From: an uncultured Prevotella sp.
Lineage (GTDB): Bacteria; Bacteroidota; Bacteroidia; Bacteroidales; Bacteroidaceae
Assembly (NCBI GenBank): GCA_900315955.1
Contig: ONBC01000026.1
Coordinates: 1-43,858 of the forward strand
DNA length: 43,858 nt
Direction of reading: 5' to 3'
Both the position numbers and the translations under genes were made by a program. Of this stretch, positions 29,472-38,313 are shown piece by piece; positions within the stretch are counted from its first letter, which is position 1, and every line of letters begins with the position of its first letter. The notes under the pieces were generated by a model. That model did no database searches. It was not told the origin of the DNA and saw only the letters and a program-made list of their open reading frames with translations.

Positions 29472-30785
29472 TTACTTTTGCCGAATAAACACATTGATGG
29501 GACAGCCGTGCATGGACCAGTTCTCACGGATCTTATTCTCAAGGAAACGGCGGTACGGCTCCTTGATATACTGCGGCAGATTGGCATAAAACACGAAAGA
29601 GGGGATCTGCGTGTTCGGCAACTGCGAGCAGTATTTGATCTTGATGAACTTACCTTTTGTCGATGGCGGCGGTGTCTGCTCGATGATCGGCAGCATGATC
29701 TCATTGAGCTTGTTCGTACCTACATGGGTCGTGCGGTTCTTGTACACATCCACTGCCGTCTGTAACACTTTGAAGATACGCTGCTTCGTCAGCGCCGAAG
29801 CGAAGATGATCGGGAAATCGGTGAACGGTGCCATGCGGTTATGGATGGCGTTCTTGAAGAAGTCGATGGCTTTCTGACTCTTGTCTTCCACCAAGTCCCA
29901 TTTATTGACGACGACGACCAAGCTCTTGTTGTTCTTCTGGATCAGCTGGAAGATGTTCATGTCCTGCGCCTCAATGCCACGGGTGGCATCGATCATGAGG
30001 ATACATACATCACTGTTCTCTATGGCACGGATGGAGCGCATGACACTATAGAACTCCAAGTCTTCCGTCACCTTGTTCTTCTTGCGGATACCGGCGGTGT
30101 CGACGAGATAGAAGTCGAAACCGAACTTCGTGAAGCGCGTATAGATACTGTCGCGTGTGGTGCCGGCGATCTCCGTCACGATGTTACGGTCCTCACCTAA
30201 GAAAGCGTTGACGATACTCGACTTGCCTGCATTAGGACGACCTACGACGGCGAAACGCGGCAATTCATCGTCGATCAGCTCCTTGTTGTCAGCCGGAAGC
30301 TTGCTGATGACAAGGTCGAGAAGGTCACCCGTGCCACCGCCCGTGGCTGCACTGATACACACGGGATCACCCAAGCCAAGCTTATAAAACTCGGCAGCGG
30401 TATACGCCAGACCGCTGTTGTCGACCTTGTTGGCGACAAGGACCACGGGGAGCTTGGCACGGCGCAGGATCTGCGCAACATCCTCGTCCCAGTCGGTGAC
30501 ACCCGTCTCCACATCCACGAGGAAGAGCACGAGGTCAGCCTCATCGGAAGCTACCAGAACCTGCTTACGGATAGCATCCTCGAAAATATCGTCTGATTTG
30601 ACGACCCAGCCGCCGGTGTCAACGACGGAGAACTCACGGCCATCCCATGAGCATTTGCCATACTGACGGTCACGAGTCGTGCCGGCTACATCGCTCACGA
30701 TAGCCCGGCGGCTCTGCGTGAGACGGTTGAAAAGTGTTGACTTACCCACATTGGGGCGTCCTACAATAGCTACTAAATTTGCCAT
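29472..30785 (-). CDS. der: Ribosome-assembly GTPase Der (EngA)
   Basis: This 437-residue protein has two tandem G domains. The first has [16 protein letters not shown] and NKVD; the second has [23 protein letters not shown] and NKWD. A C-terminal KH-like domain follows, with [21 protein letters not shown]. Der is essential for 50S subunit assembly. Two Era-like GTPases, der and era, stand next to each other here. Confidence 0.96.
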   Translation of the reverse strand: MANLVAIVGRPNVGKSTLFNRLTQSRRAIVSDVAGTTRDRQYGKCSWDGREFSVVDTGGWVVKSDDIFEDAIRKQVLVASDEADLVLFLVDVETGVTDWDEDVAQILRRAKLPVVLVANKVDNSGLAYTAAEFYKLGLGDPVCISAATGGGTGDLLDLVISKLPADNKELIDDELPRFAVVGRPNAGKSSIVNAFLGEDRNIVTEIAGTTRDSIYTRFTKFGFDFYLVDTAGIRKKNKVTEDLEFYSVMRSIRAIENSDVCILMIDATRGIEAQDMNIFQLIQKNNKSLVVVVNKWDLVEDKSQKAIDFFKNAIHNRMAPFTDFPIIFASALTKQRIFKVLQTAVDVYKNRTTHVGTNKLNEIMLPIIEQTPPPSTKGKFIKIKYCSQLPNTQIPSFVFYANLPQYIKEPYRRFLENKIRENWSMHGCPINVFIRQK

Positions 30786-30869
30786 TCTGTTGTTTGATTA
30801 CTGAAGTTTAACATTCTTCGGCCCTCGCGTCGTGCGAGAGTGCGCCCTGCACTACAGTCAGGGGAAACA

Positions 30870-30996
30870 TATTGAGTGTGGAATGTTGAATGTTAAGTGT
30901 TGAATGACATTCAGCATTAAGATCATTCAGCACTAAGATCATTCAGCATTAAGATCATTCAGCATTAAGATCATTAAACATTTAACACTTAACATT
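30870..30996. repeat. 16-bp tandem repeats inside an inverted repeat
   Basis: Four 16-base units (attcagcattaagatc) lie at 30909-30972. On the left is gaatgttgaatgttaag, and on the right is the partly complementary cacttaacattc region, which together can form a stem around the array. It occupies the der-era spacer and has no gene. Confidence 0.8.
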
Positions 30997-30997
30997 C

Positions 30998-31894
30998 CTA
31001 TTCCGGGTTATACCCGAAGTTGTCGAGCTCACGCTCCGAGTTGCGCCAGTCCTTATCGACCTTGACGAAGAGTTCGAGGTAGATAGCCTTTCCAAAGAAA
31101 TGCTCGAGGCTCTTACGCGCTTCTGTCGACACCTTCTTCAGCGCCATGCCCTGGTGCCCGATGATGATGCCTTTCTGCGAGTCGCGTTCCACATAGATGA
31201 CGGCATTGATATGGATATGGTGGTCATCCTCCTTGAAACGCTCCACAACGACCTCTACGGAGTAAGGGATCTCCTTGTCGTAATAGCGGAGGATCTTCTC
31301 ACGGATGATCTCCGAGACGAAGAACTTAGCCGGCTTGTCCGTCAGCTGGTCCTTGTCGAAGTAAGCCGGACTCTCAGGGAGCAGTTCCTTGATCCGCTTC
31401 ATGAGCATGTCGATGCCAAACTTGTTGGCAGCGGAGATGGGAAGGATCTCTGCGTTGGGAAGGAGCTTATGCCATTTCTCCACGATCGTTCCGAGGCGCT
31501 CGGTAGCGTCGTCGCCTTTCAGCTCGTCGATCTTGTTGATGAGCACGAGCACGGGGATCTTCATCTGTGCCACCTTCTCCAAGAAATCCATGTTCTTCTC
31601 CGGGTTCTCCACCACATCGGTGACATAGAGGAGGATGTCAGCATCGGCAAGCGCCGACTCGGAGAACTGGAGCATGTACTCCTGCATCTTATAGTTTGGC
31701 TTGAGCACGCCCGGGGTATCGGAGAAGACGATCTGACTATCGTCTGTGTTGACGATACCCATGATGCGGTGACGCGTGGTCTGTGCCTTGAAGGTGGCAA
31801 TACTGATCTTCTCGCCAACAAGCTGATTCATCAGCGTTGACTTACCGACATTAGGATTGCCGACAATGTTCACGAAACCGGCTTTGTGTGTCAT
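30998..31894 (-). CDS. era: GTPase Era
   Basis: This 298-residue protein has one G domain ([36 protein letters not shown]) and a C-terminal KH domain containing VIYVERDSQKGIIIGHQGMALKK. Era binds the 3' end of 16S rRNA and checks 30S maturation. The start codon follows five ATC triplets on the minus strand (31895-31909). Confidence 0.96.
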   Translation of the reverse strand: MTHKAGFVNIVGNPNVGKSTLMNQLVGEKISIATFKAQTTRHRIMGIVNTDDSQIVFSDTPGVLKPNYKMQEYMLQFSESALADADILLYVTDVVENPEKNMDFLEKVAQMKIPVLVLINKIDELKGDDATERLGTIVEKWHKLLPNAEILPISAANKFGIDMLMKRIKELLPESPAYFDKDQLTDKPAKFFVSEIIREKILRYYDKEIPYSVEVVVERFKEDDHHIHINAVIYVERDSQKGIIIGHQGMALKKVSTEARKSLEHFFGKAIYLELFVKVDKDWRNSERELDNFGYNPE

Positions 31895-31924
31895 GATGAT
31901 GATGATGATTTATCGTTGTTTTGG

Positions 31925-32090
31925 GAAGTCCGTTTGGGGGAAGTTCAGAAGTACAGAAGTCCGGAAGTACAGTCAAATGTTATGCTTATTCAGCAATAAA
32001 GTAATGACTGAACTTCCGGACTTCTGTACTTCCGGACTTCTGTACTTCCGGGCTTCTAAACTTCAGTACTTCCGGACTTCCGAGCTTCCG
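31925..32090. repeat. Dispersed repeat, gaagtccgga family, copy 2
   Basis: Direct units (cagaagtacagaagtccgg) at 31930-31972 and inverted units (cttccggacttctgtac) at 32005-32090 surround an unrelated core. The arms can form a long hairpin between the fabH stop and the era start. Confidence 0.8.
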
Positions 32091-32094
32091 TTAA

Positions 32095-33114
32095 TTACTC
32101 GCCCTTTCCTACCTTGTCTCCGTCATAGCCCCACTTATAATAGATAGCGCCATGAACGAAACCGGCTCCGAAGGCCGTAAAGATGATGTTGTCACCCTTC
32201 TTGAAGTTGGCCTCGTTGTCCCACAAAGCCAAAGGAATTGTGGCAGACGATGTGTTGCCGTAGTGGTCGATATTGATCACGACCTTGTCGAGCGGGAGCT
32301 CGGCACGTTTGGCCACAGCATCGATGATGCGGAGGTTAGCCTCGTGAGGAATGATCCAATTGAGGTTCGTGTTGTCCAGTCCGTTGCGTTTCATCACCGT
32401 TGCCACATCATCACTCATATAAGTGACGGCATGCCGGAACACCGTGCGGCCTTCCTGATAAACATAGTGTAGTCGGTTGTCGATGGTGAAATGCGAAGCC
32501 GGGCAGACGGAGCCTCCTGCCTTCATGTGCAGGAACGGCAGACCTTTACCGTCGGTGAGGAGCATTGAGTCTTGGAAGCCCACGCCTTCCTCCTCCGTAG
32601 CCTCCAAGAGCACGGCACCGGCACCATCGCCGAAGAGCACGCATGTCTGGCGGTCCGTCCAGTCGACGATAGACGACATCTTCTCTGCCGAGCAGACGAT
32701 GACTTTCTTGTAACGTCCCGACTGAATCATCGATGATGCCATGTCGAGGGCGTAGATGAAACCGCAGCAGGCGCACGACATATCGAACGCGAACGCATTC
32801 TTCAGTCCGAGCTTGCCCACAACGATACTTGCCGTTGACGGGAAAGGATAGTCGGGCGTTGTCGTGGAGACAATGAGCGCCTCGATAGAATCAGGGTCCA
32901 CACCCGTCTTCTTAAGCAACTGCTTGCAGGCTTTGCGCGCCATATAGCTGGCACCCAAGCCCTCCTCGGTGAGGATACGGCGCTCACGGATACCCACACG
33001 CGTCCGGATCCACTCGTCGCTGGTGTCTACCATGCGCGACAGCTCCTCATTGGTGAGGATATAGTCGGGCACGTAGCCGCCAACGCCAGTGATCACTGCG
33101 TTGACCTTAGCCAT
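32095..33114 (-). CDS. fabH: Beta-ketoacyl-ACP synthase III
   Basis: This 339-residue thiolase-fold enzyme starts fatty acid synthesis by condensing an acyl-CoA with malonyl-ACP. The catalytic cysteine is Cys116 in DMSCACCGF, the active-site histidine is in IPHEANLRI and the asparagine in HYGNTSSA. Its ATG overlaps the rpmF stop codon by one base (TAATG), so translation is coupled. DUF177-rpmF-fabH is a classical conserved order, here without plsX. Confidence 0.95.
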   Translation of the reverse strand: MAKVNAVITGVGGYVPDYILTNEELSRMVDTSDEWIRTRVGIRERRILTEEGLGASYMARKACKQLLKKTGVDPDSIEALIVSTTTPDYPFPSTASIVVGKLGLKNAFAFDMSCACCGFIYALDMASSMIQSGRYKKVIVCSAEKMSSIVDWTDRQTCVLFGDGAGAVLLEATEEEGVGFQDSMLLTDGKGLPFLHMKAGGSVCPASHFTIDNRLHYVYQEGRTVFRHAVTYMSDDVATVMKRNGLDNTNLNWIIPHEANLRIIDAVAKRAELPLDKVVINIDHYGNTSSATIPLALWDNEANFKKGDNIIFTAFGAGFVHGAIYYKWGYDGDKVGKGE

Positions 33115-33299
33115 TATTCAGCAGCTTCTTTGACAATAGCAACCTTACCGCGATAGTAGCCGCAAGTCGGGCATACGGTATGATATACATAGTAAGCACC
33201 ACAGTTAGGGCATACTGCCAGTGTGGGGGCAACTGCCTTATCATGAGTTCTACGCTTGAGTGTACGAGTCTTTGACTGTCTTCTTTTTGGATGTGCCAT
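33114..33299 (-). CDS. rpmF: 50S ribosomal protein L32
   Basis: This 61-residue protein starts MAHPKRRQSKTRTLKRR. It carries a zinc-ribbon with CPNC and CPTC, the form of L32 that keeps its cysteines. It is flanked by the DUF177 gene and fabH, its usual neighbours. Confidence 0.97.
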   Translation of the reverse strand: MAHPKRRQSKTRTLKRRTHDKAVAPTLAVCPNCGAYYVYHTVCPTCGYYRGKVAIVKEAAE

Positions 33300-33314
33300 T
33301 TTGAGTATTACTTT

Positions 33315-33836
33315 TTAATTATTGTTTTTTAATTTTGAGAGCGCTGCCCATCGGGAGTCCACAGGCGCATCGTCATCGCCGGCACCGCTTCGGGCGGCCG
33401 AATGCTCTTCCAAGAGCTTCATCATGGCAGGGTTGCATTTTCCAGGTGCATGCACATGCCTGAGCGGGATAGCGAGCTCTACAAACTGACAGATGAACCA
33501 CGAGGTGTCGAGTATTCCTTCGTTCTCAGGCACCGTGATGAGATCATCGTCCTCTGAGTAGTCTTCTCCGAACTTTGCCACGAGGTGATAGTCGCTGACG
33601 ATAGGTTGCTCCATATCGTCCAGGCAACGGTCACAGGGTATCGTGACAGTACCCTCAGTGTGGAAATCAAGGTCGAAGACATCGCCCTTGCGGTCTATAG
33701 CGACCTCACAGCTCAGCCTGCCGCTATGCACGACAGGCACTTTGACAGCCTCAAAGAAGCTGTCATCCAAAGCCAGACGTAGAGAAGTTCTTCCCTCGCC
33801 GAGGCTCTTCAAGTCTATCTTAAACTGCTCTAACAT
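33315..33836 (-). CDS. DUF177 (YceD-like) protein
   Basis: This 173-residue protein starts MLEQFKIDLKSLGEG and contains the DUF177 metal-binding-like motif TIPCDRCLDDMEQPI and a C-terminal PVDSRWAALSKLK. In other bacteria and in plants, proteins of this family are needed for 23S rRNA accumulation, and the gene is nearly always next to rpmF. I prefer the ATG at 33836 over the one at 33860 because the family begins right at that point. Confidence 0.88.
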   Translation of the reverse strand: MLEQFKIDLKSLGEGRTSLRLALDDSFFEAVKVPVVHSGRLSCEVAIDRKGDVFDLDFHTEGTVTIPCDRCLDDMEQPIVSDYHLVAKFGEDYSEDDDLITVPENEGILDTSWFICQFVELAIPLRHVHAPGKCNPAMMKLLEEHSAARSGAGDDDAPVDSRWAALSKLKNNN

Positions 33837-33935
33837 GGACCCTTCTATGAACCTTATCACACTTTAGGCTGCAAAGTTACTGCTTTTTTCTGAATTGCTG
33901 CAAGATTTTATGGAAAAACTATACTAAAAAGAGCA

Positions 33936-35093
33936 TCATTTCTGCAGTTCGATCCTGAACGTAGTGCCTTGTCCGACAACAGAACTCTTGACGAAGATAC
34001 GCCCCTTATGATACTGCTCCACAATACGTTTGGCGAGACTGAGCCCCAGCCCCCATCCCCGCTTCTTCGTGGTGAAACCGGGCTTGAAGACCGTCTTCAG
34101 GTTTTTCTTGCTAATGCCTTTCCCCGTATCGGTCACTTCTATTGCCACCTTCTGTGCACTGTCCGTGACGACAATCGTTATCTTTCCCGGGCCTCCGTTC
34201 ATGGCATCCACCGCATTCTTACAAAGATTCTCTATGACCCACTCGAAGAGGGCGGCGTTGATATTGACCATGACGTCATGATCCGGCAACAGGCAGGAGA
34301 TGACAACACTGTGGCTTGTGCGCCGGTCGATATAATCGACGACATGCGACAAGACGGCGGAGAGGTTTGTCGGTTTCAACTCCGGCGGCGAGCCAATCTT
34401 CGAGAAACGGTCACTGATCAACTGCAACCGCTGCACGTCCTTGTCAAGCTCCGGAATCAAGTCGTCCTGAGGATATTCCTCGCGCAGCACCTCTACCCAG
34501 GCCATCAGACTGCTGATGGGCGTACCGAGCTGATGGGCCGTCTCCTTCGACAATCCCGCCCACACGCGATTCTGCTCCGCGCGCTTCGAAGCCAACAATG
34601 CAAAGACCGCCAACAGCACAAACACCAATACAACGCCAAGCTGTATGACCGGGAAGAGCGTCAGACGCTTGAGGATAAGCGACTCGTCGTAGCACACATT
34701 AATATAATGAGCCTTATCGAGTGTAATGCGAATGAAATGTCCCTCGGCCTTGCAGCGCAATCCTATCTGCTGCGCCTCACGAAGACTGTCGGTGCGGTTG
34801 TCGGCATGCAACGACACATTGCGGAAATCGGTTACCTTTCCGTCCTGGTCCATCAAGACAACGGGAATATAGTCGTTCTCGTTGATAACCTTCAGCACCA
34901 GGCTTAAGTCAGTGTTCTCATCAGCCTTATTGAGCGATTTCATAGCCTCAGCCCATACCTCCATGCGGTTACGCTCCTCCAGCTTCAGCGTATCGGTGAG
35001 TTGCTTAGAGACAAACAGCGACCCGACGGCTATCACGATAGCCGCCAACACAAGGGTGAGCTTGATCCGTCTGAGTCTGTCTATCCATTCCAT
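33936..35093 (-). CDS. Orphan membrane sensor histidine kinase
   Basis: This 385-residue protein has one transmembrane helix at about 11-28 and a second at about 147-167, with an extracytoplasmic sensor region between them. The cytoplasmic part carries the phospho-accepting His187 in SKETAHQLGTPIS, the N box ENLCKNAVDAM and the G boxes DTGKGISKKN and GWGLGLSLAKRI. There is no HAMP domain. No response regulator gene is adjacent, so its partner and signal are unknown. Confidence 0.92.
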   Translation of the reverse strand: MEWIDRLRRIKLTLVLAAIVIAVGSLFVSKQLTDTLKLEERNRMEVWAEAMKSLNKADENTDLSLVLKVINENDYIPVVLMDQDGKVTDFRNVSLHADNRTDSLREAQQIGLRCKAEGHFIRITLDKAHYINVCYDESLILKRLTLFPVIQLGVVLVFVLLAVFALLASKRAEQNRVWAGLSKETAHQLGTPISSLMAWVEVLREEYPQDDLIPELDKDVQRLQLISDRFSKIGSPPELKPTNLSAVLSHVVDYIDRRTSHSVVISCLLPDHDVMVNINAALFEWVIENLCKNAVDAMNGGPGKITIVVTDSAQKVAIEVTDTGKGISKKNLKTVFKPGFTTKKRGWGLGLSLAKRIVEQYHKGRIFVKSSVVGQGTTFRIELQK

Positions 35094-35199
35094 ACTTTTA
35101 CAACGGACGCTCTGCCTTTTTATTATGTGCGTGATGATTAAAAGAATGGAACCATATAGACCGGCAAAAAGATAGTCTCATGGTCTTTGCACTCAGAAT

Positions 35200-35337
35200 A
35201 AGACTATCTCAAATTAAGGAATATAGTGACAGGGTTTTAGATTGGTTTTAGGGTTTTTCTTGGCTTCAGACGATTACAACGAGCAGATGTGGAATCAACG
35301 AAAACCGAATAAAACCAGGATAAAACCAATTTCAGTA
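35200..35337. repeat. About 140-bp direct repeat, copy A (left edge of the accessory insert)
   Basis: The stretch running from agactatctcaaattaagg through gtgacagggttttagattgg and ttcttggcttcagacg to aaccaatttcagta matches 38922-39063 in the same orientation. Differences are only scattered substitutions and small gaps. Short direct repeats of the type ctcRgaataagac flank it on both sides. It contains no gene. Confidence 0.9.
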
Positions 35338-35437
35338 ATGCCTATCTCGGAATAAGACAATTGATGGAAGAAAGCGGTAGCTAATTTTACGCAAAGCGAT
35401 TTTCCGTTCATGGCAGGCTTCGACCCCGCAGGGGTGG

Positions 35438-36013
35438 TTATACAGGATTAGTGAGGCGCATGATGTGGTCGTATTCCACGCCTATAACACCCTTTATCTT
35501 CCTGAAATCCTTCATTGTTTCTTCAAGGCTCTTATTCTCAGGTTTCTTCAAGGCCATGCCGTTGATGATGCTGTAGTCATAGATAATCTCGCATTTGTAT
35601 TCCTTAATAGCTTGCAGCAAAGGGCCCCTGCCTATTTCTGCATCGTACATAACCAAAAAAACATTGGGTGAGTACTCAGGGACTGATTTGTCCTCTGTGC
35701 TAATAGGTGCAGACAACCCAACCGTTTGCTTTGTCCTGCATGATGTCAAGACTACCAGTGTGATTTGGACTATAAGGATAAGAGGAATACCATATTTGAA
35801 CTTCTTGTGCTTCGTCTTATGATGCCAGACTTTCATGCCCAACCATGCACCGATACTACCTCCTAACGCAGCCAGCCCCAAGAGTGCTGCCTCGCTGATA
35901 CGCCATTTGGAACGTTTAGCCTTCCACTTGTCAATACCATACATGAAGAAAGTGACCACGTTGATGACAACGAGGTAAATCACGGCAATATGTAGGTATG
36001 ACAATTCGCTCAT
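35438..36013 (-). CDS. DUF1294 membrane protein fused to an I9-like domain
   Basis: This is a 191-residue protein. Residues 1-60 match DUF1294 (VVTFFMYGIDKWKAKRSKWRISE, then GGSIGAWLGMKVWHHKTKH), a small membrane domain of unknown function. A second hydrophobic stretch follows at about 74-91. From about 115 on, the sequence (FLVMYDAEIGRGPLLQAIKE, IIYDYSIINGMALKKP, IKGVIGVEYDH) has the pattern of an inhibitor-I9 or subtilisin-propeptide-like domain. The I9 reading is an inference from pattern alone. The gene is AT-richer than the flanking genes and lies between the two long repeats. Confidence 0.72.
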   Translation of the reverse strand: MSELSYLHIAVIYLVVINVVTFFMYGIDKWKAKRSKWRISEAALLGLAALGGSIGAWLGMKVWHHKTKHKKFKYGIPLILIVQITLVVLTSCRTKQTVGLSAPISTEDKSVPEYSPNVFLVMYDAEIGRGPLLQAIKEYKCEIIYDYSIINGMALKKPENKSLEETMKDFRKIKGVIGVEYDHIMRLTNPV

Positions 36014-36168
36014 TCTTAATTCCGTAAATAAATAATTTAGTTCCTTCTATAAGTTTCAGAGCAACATAAAGTTGCCCAGGATTTTGCCATGTCAGAATTT
36101 CACATAACTTCGTGGTGTGAAAACGAGGTCGTAAAATTTTACAAGACGTGGCAAAAGTACAAATTAAA
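36014..36168. other. DUF1294 gene leader
   Basis: This AT-rich spacer contains a -7-like box on the minus strand (TACTTTTG, 36152-36159) for the DUF1294 gene and a small hairpin gcaac/gttgc at 36061-36075. Nothing else is recognised. Confidence 0.4.
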
Positions 36169-36387
36169 TCAGAGAAAATAGTCCCTTTCGGTGGAATTTT
36201 TCCCATCATGGAAGCATTCGAGCGTTGGATATCTCATGAGCTTTTGATACCCGTCACAATTTTTATTAAGCAGCCCTTGGGAGACAATATATTCAATGAA
36301 TGGCGATATGTATTTTTGATCCAGCAAGGCTAACGCTCCTTTATTAGTAAACGTACGTTTACAGGTGAGTAATAAATATTTTAGCAA
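36169..36387 (-). CDS. Possible small gene or gene remnant downstream of the RiPP recognition protein
   Basis: An open frame of 72 residues has a TTG start (MLKYLLLTCKRTFTNKGALAL) and could extend a few codons upstream to near 36415. No ATG is available near its beginning. It lies in the same frame and strand as the PqqD-like gene, separated from it by two stop codons. The sequence (QKYISPFIEYIVSQGLLNK) looks like a plausible helical protein segment, but I do not recognise a family. It may be a degraded third gene of the cluster. Confidence 0.3.
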   Translation of the reverse strand: MLKYLLLTCKRTFTNKGALALLDQKYISPFIEYIVSQGLLNKNCDGYQKLMRYPTLECFHDGKNSTERDYFL

Positions 36388-36423
36388 CTCACCTTCAAGC
36401 GGAATAAGTATTATCTGTCAAAA

Positions 36424-36708
36424 TCACTCCTCAGGTTGATAAATATCGATTAACTGTTTATCAACCATATCCTTTAAGAATTGACATAGATCTTTTTCAA
36501 CTTCATCTGGATTGACGTTAAATGTTTGACAAATATTTGCTACTATTTCGTTCTCTGTCTTTCCTTCGTTGATCGCTTCAAAAATAATCTTCCCTACCTC
36601 GTTACACCTTATGCATCTTTTTGGGGATCCTTCAGCGTTTTTTGCAATTACAATGTAGTGATCCGCCACCTGCTGGGTGAGGAATATAAACTTAGTTTTT
36701 ATCATCAT
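36424..36708 (-). CDS. PqqD-like RiPP recognition element protein
   Basis: This 94-residue protein matches the PqqD winged-helix pattern. It has two N-terminal beta strands (FIFLTQQVADHYIVIA), a helix (RCNEVGKIIFEAINEGKTENEI), a second helix (NVNPDEVEKDLCQFLKDMVDK) and a terminal strand (LIDIYQ). Such proteins bind the leader of a precursor peptide and present it to the maturase. Its start overlaps the 3' end of the radical SAM gene by 17 bases, so the two are surely co-expressed. It may start at the first or second Met. Confidence 0.8.
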   Translation of the reverse strand: MMIKTKFIFLTQQVADHYIVIAKNAEGSPKRCIRCNEVGKIIFEAINEGKTENEIVANICQTFNVNPDEVEKDLCQFLKDMVDKQLIDIYQPEE

Positions 36709-38017
36709 TATTTTTTTCTAAGAAGATTCTATAAGCGTTGACCATTGAATCCTTGAAATCATTTAAGTGTTCGTCAACTTGTTCTGGAGTACATTCATTT
36801 TGGCAACACAACTTTAAAATTTTACAATGAGGATGATAGAAACATTGGTGACATTCTGGCTTGTCGTGGACAACCTCAGAAAATCTATTTAATGCATTTC
36901 GATCTATTATATCACATTGCAAGCTACCATAGAACCCCCTGTCGACATAATGTTCACATTTTCCAAGCTTTCCATCTGGCGATACGACGACACTTTCATC
37001 ATCATCTGCCATACAAAGATGTTCAGGTAATTTATTTGGAAGGTTGTATGGATGATCAAGCCCTAGCGCTTTAATTTCTCTTGAAATTTCCTTTCTTTTG
37101 ATATACACTTTGCTACGATGTTCTGCTGTACCACTGGTTGACGTTTCAAACAAGGCATGTGAATAAACACTTAGGTTTTGGTAGCCATCAAAGTCGCTTT
37201 TTATGTTATGAATAAGGTTCAGTACATCATCAGCATTATGAACATCAACATTTATGCGAATAGATACTTCAAATTGGTGGTCGAGCAGTAATTTTATATT
37301 GCTCATAACTCTATGGTATGCGTTTATGCCTTCGTATATGAAAGCCTTCGTTCTATTGTAGATGTTCTCTGTTCCATCTATGGTAATTTGCACATTCCTC
37401 AAATGCCAAAGTGAAGCTGCTCGTCCAACTATACCAGGACTAAATAGATATCCATTTGTCACCATAGTTGATCCAAACTCAACTCCATTACGTTCAAGAT
37501 TTTGAGTTATCCGGTCTATCACTTTTATATTAAAGAGTGGTTCTCCACCAAACCAAGATAATGAAACTTTGTGTTTGTTATAATTTTTCGTGATATAATC
37601 TGATAATAAATCTGCCGTTTCTATGGTCATCGTCTTTTTCTCAACGCCCTTCTCATAACAATAAAAACATCGAGCATTGCAATCTGTCGTGGTCAAGATA
37701 GTGTAACCAATAATAGAATGTCGATGCACACGTGTCATTGAAATCAGATTTTTAATCTGGCAACTCAATTGGTAATCATCAAATTCCATAGGAACTATAA
37801 ACCAAGCGTCACGAAGCACCTGCATATTCAGCATATTTCGATATTCTGTAGAACTTAGCAGAAGTAAAGAACACGTCAACGTGTTGAAAAGCAATATGCC
37901 GTTATCAACTGGTTGAGAAATAGTGAAAATGCTGGGTCTAAACTGGAGATTAGAGTTGTTATTTTGCTTCCCCAAAAATTTTATAACCCTAGCATCACCC
38001 TTAAATATAATTTTCAT
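36692..38017 (-). CDS. Radical SAM/SPASM peptide maturase
   Basis: This 441-residue protein has the radical SAM motif CNARCFYC (Cys113, Cys117, Cys120), with SWFGGEP at about 154-160 as the SAM-binding motif. A SPASM-type C-terminus holds cysteines near 335, 354, 368, 389, 392, 398, 404, 405 and 409 (LGKCEHY, CHQCFYHPHC, KLCCQNEC) for auxiliary iron-sulfur clusters. The first 100 residues resemble the N-terminal region of Bacteroidota peptide maturases. It probably forms thioether or other cross-links in the Cys-rich precursor encoded 19 bases upstream. I prefer the ATG at 38017 because the upstream one overlaps the precursor gene. Confidence 0.88.
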   Translation of the reverse strand: MKIIFKGDARVIKFLGKQNNNSNLQFRPSIFTISQPVDNGILLFNTLTCSLLLLSSTEYRNMLNMQVLRDAWFIVPMEFDDYQLSCQIKNLISMTRVHRHSIIGYTILTTTDCNARCFYCYEKGVEKKTMTIETADLLSDYITKNYNKHKVSLSWFGGEPLFNIKVIDRITQNLERNGVEFGSTMVTNGYLFSPGIVGRAASLWHLRNVQITIDGTENIYNRTKAFIYEGINAYHRVMSNIKLLLDHQFEVSIRINVDVHNADDVLNLIHNIKSDFDGYQNLSVYSHALFETSTSGTAEHRSKVYIKRKEISREIKALGLDHPYNLPNKLPEHLCMADDDESVVVSPDGKLGKCEHYVDRGFYGSLQCDIIDRNALNRFSEVVHDKPECHQCFYHPHCKILKLCCQNECTPEQVDEHLNDFKDSMVNAYRIFLEKNNDDKN

Positions 38018-38036
38018 AATATGGATATTGAATGAC

Positions 38037-38252
38037 TTATTCCCATTCCCCCCAATCATAACAGGCTAATGGGCAGTAGCCCCCTTGACGACATATTTGT
38101 CTTACACAAATACAGATAGACGAACAATCATCTGAGCAATCAGAAGCACAGTCTGTACTACAAAAGAATCTGCATGTAGAAGATGTTGCCAAAAAAACAT
38201 CTCCAAAGTTCATTTCTAATTCTTCCATTGAAGGCTTGACATACTTTTTCAT
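38037..38252 (-). CDS. Cys-rich RiPP precursor peptide
   Basis: This 71-residue peptide has a leader (MKKYVKPSMEELEMNFGDVF) of the MKKYxKPxxE kind often seen in Bacteroidota precursor peptides. The core from about residue 22 contains ten cysteines at 27, 31, 35, 39, 43, 47, 49, 54, 60 and 64. The first six are spaced exactly four residues apart (CRFFCSTDCASDC...), and a CxxD motif recurs at 31-34 and 35-38. The tail is YDWGEWE. The position directly upstream of the radical SAM/SPASM gene, on the same strand, supports the role. The number and spacing of Cys suggest multiple thioethers (ranthipeptide-like), but this is inference. No protease or exporter is seen nearby. Confidence 0.82.
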   Translation of the reverse strand: MKKYVKPSMEELEMNFGDVFLATSSTCRFFCSTDCASDCSDDCSSICICVRQICRQGGYCPLACYDWGEWE

Positions 38253-38313
38253 ACCTAAATCTTTTTTCGCCTGCTCCCAATGGCGTTATAAAATATAATG
38301 TAACAGGGATATA

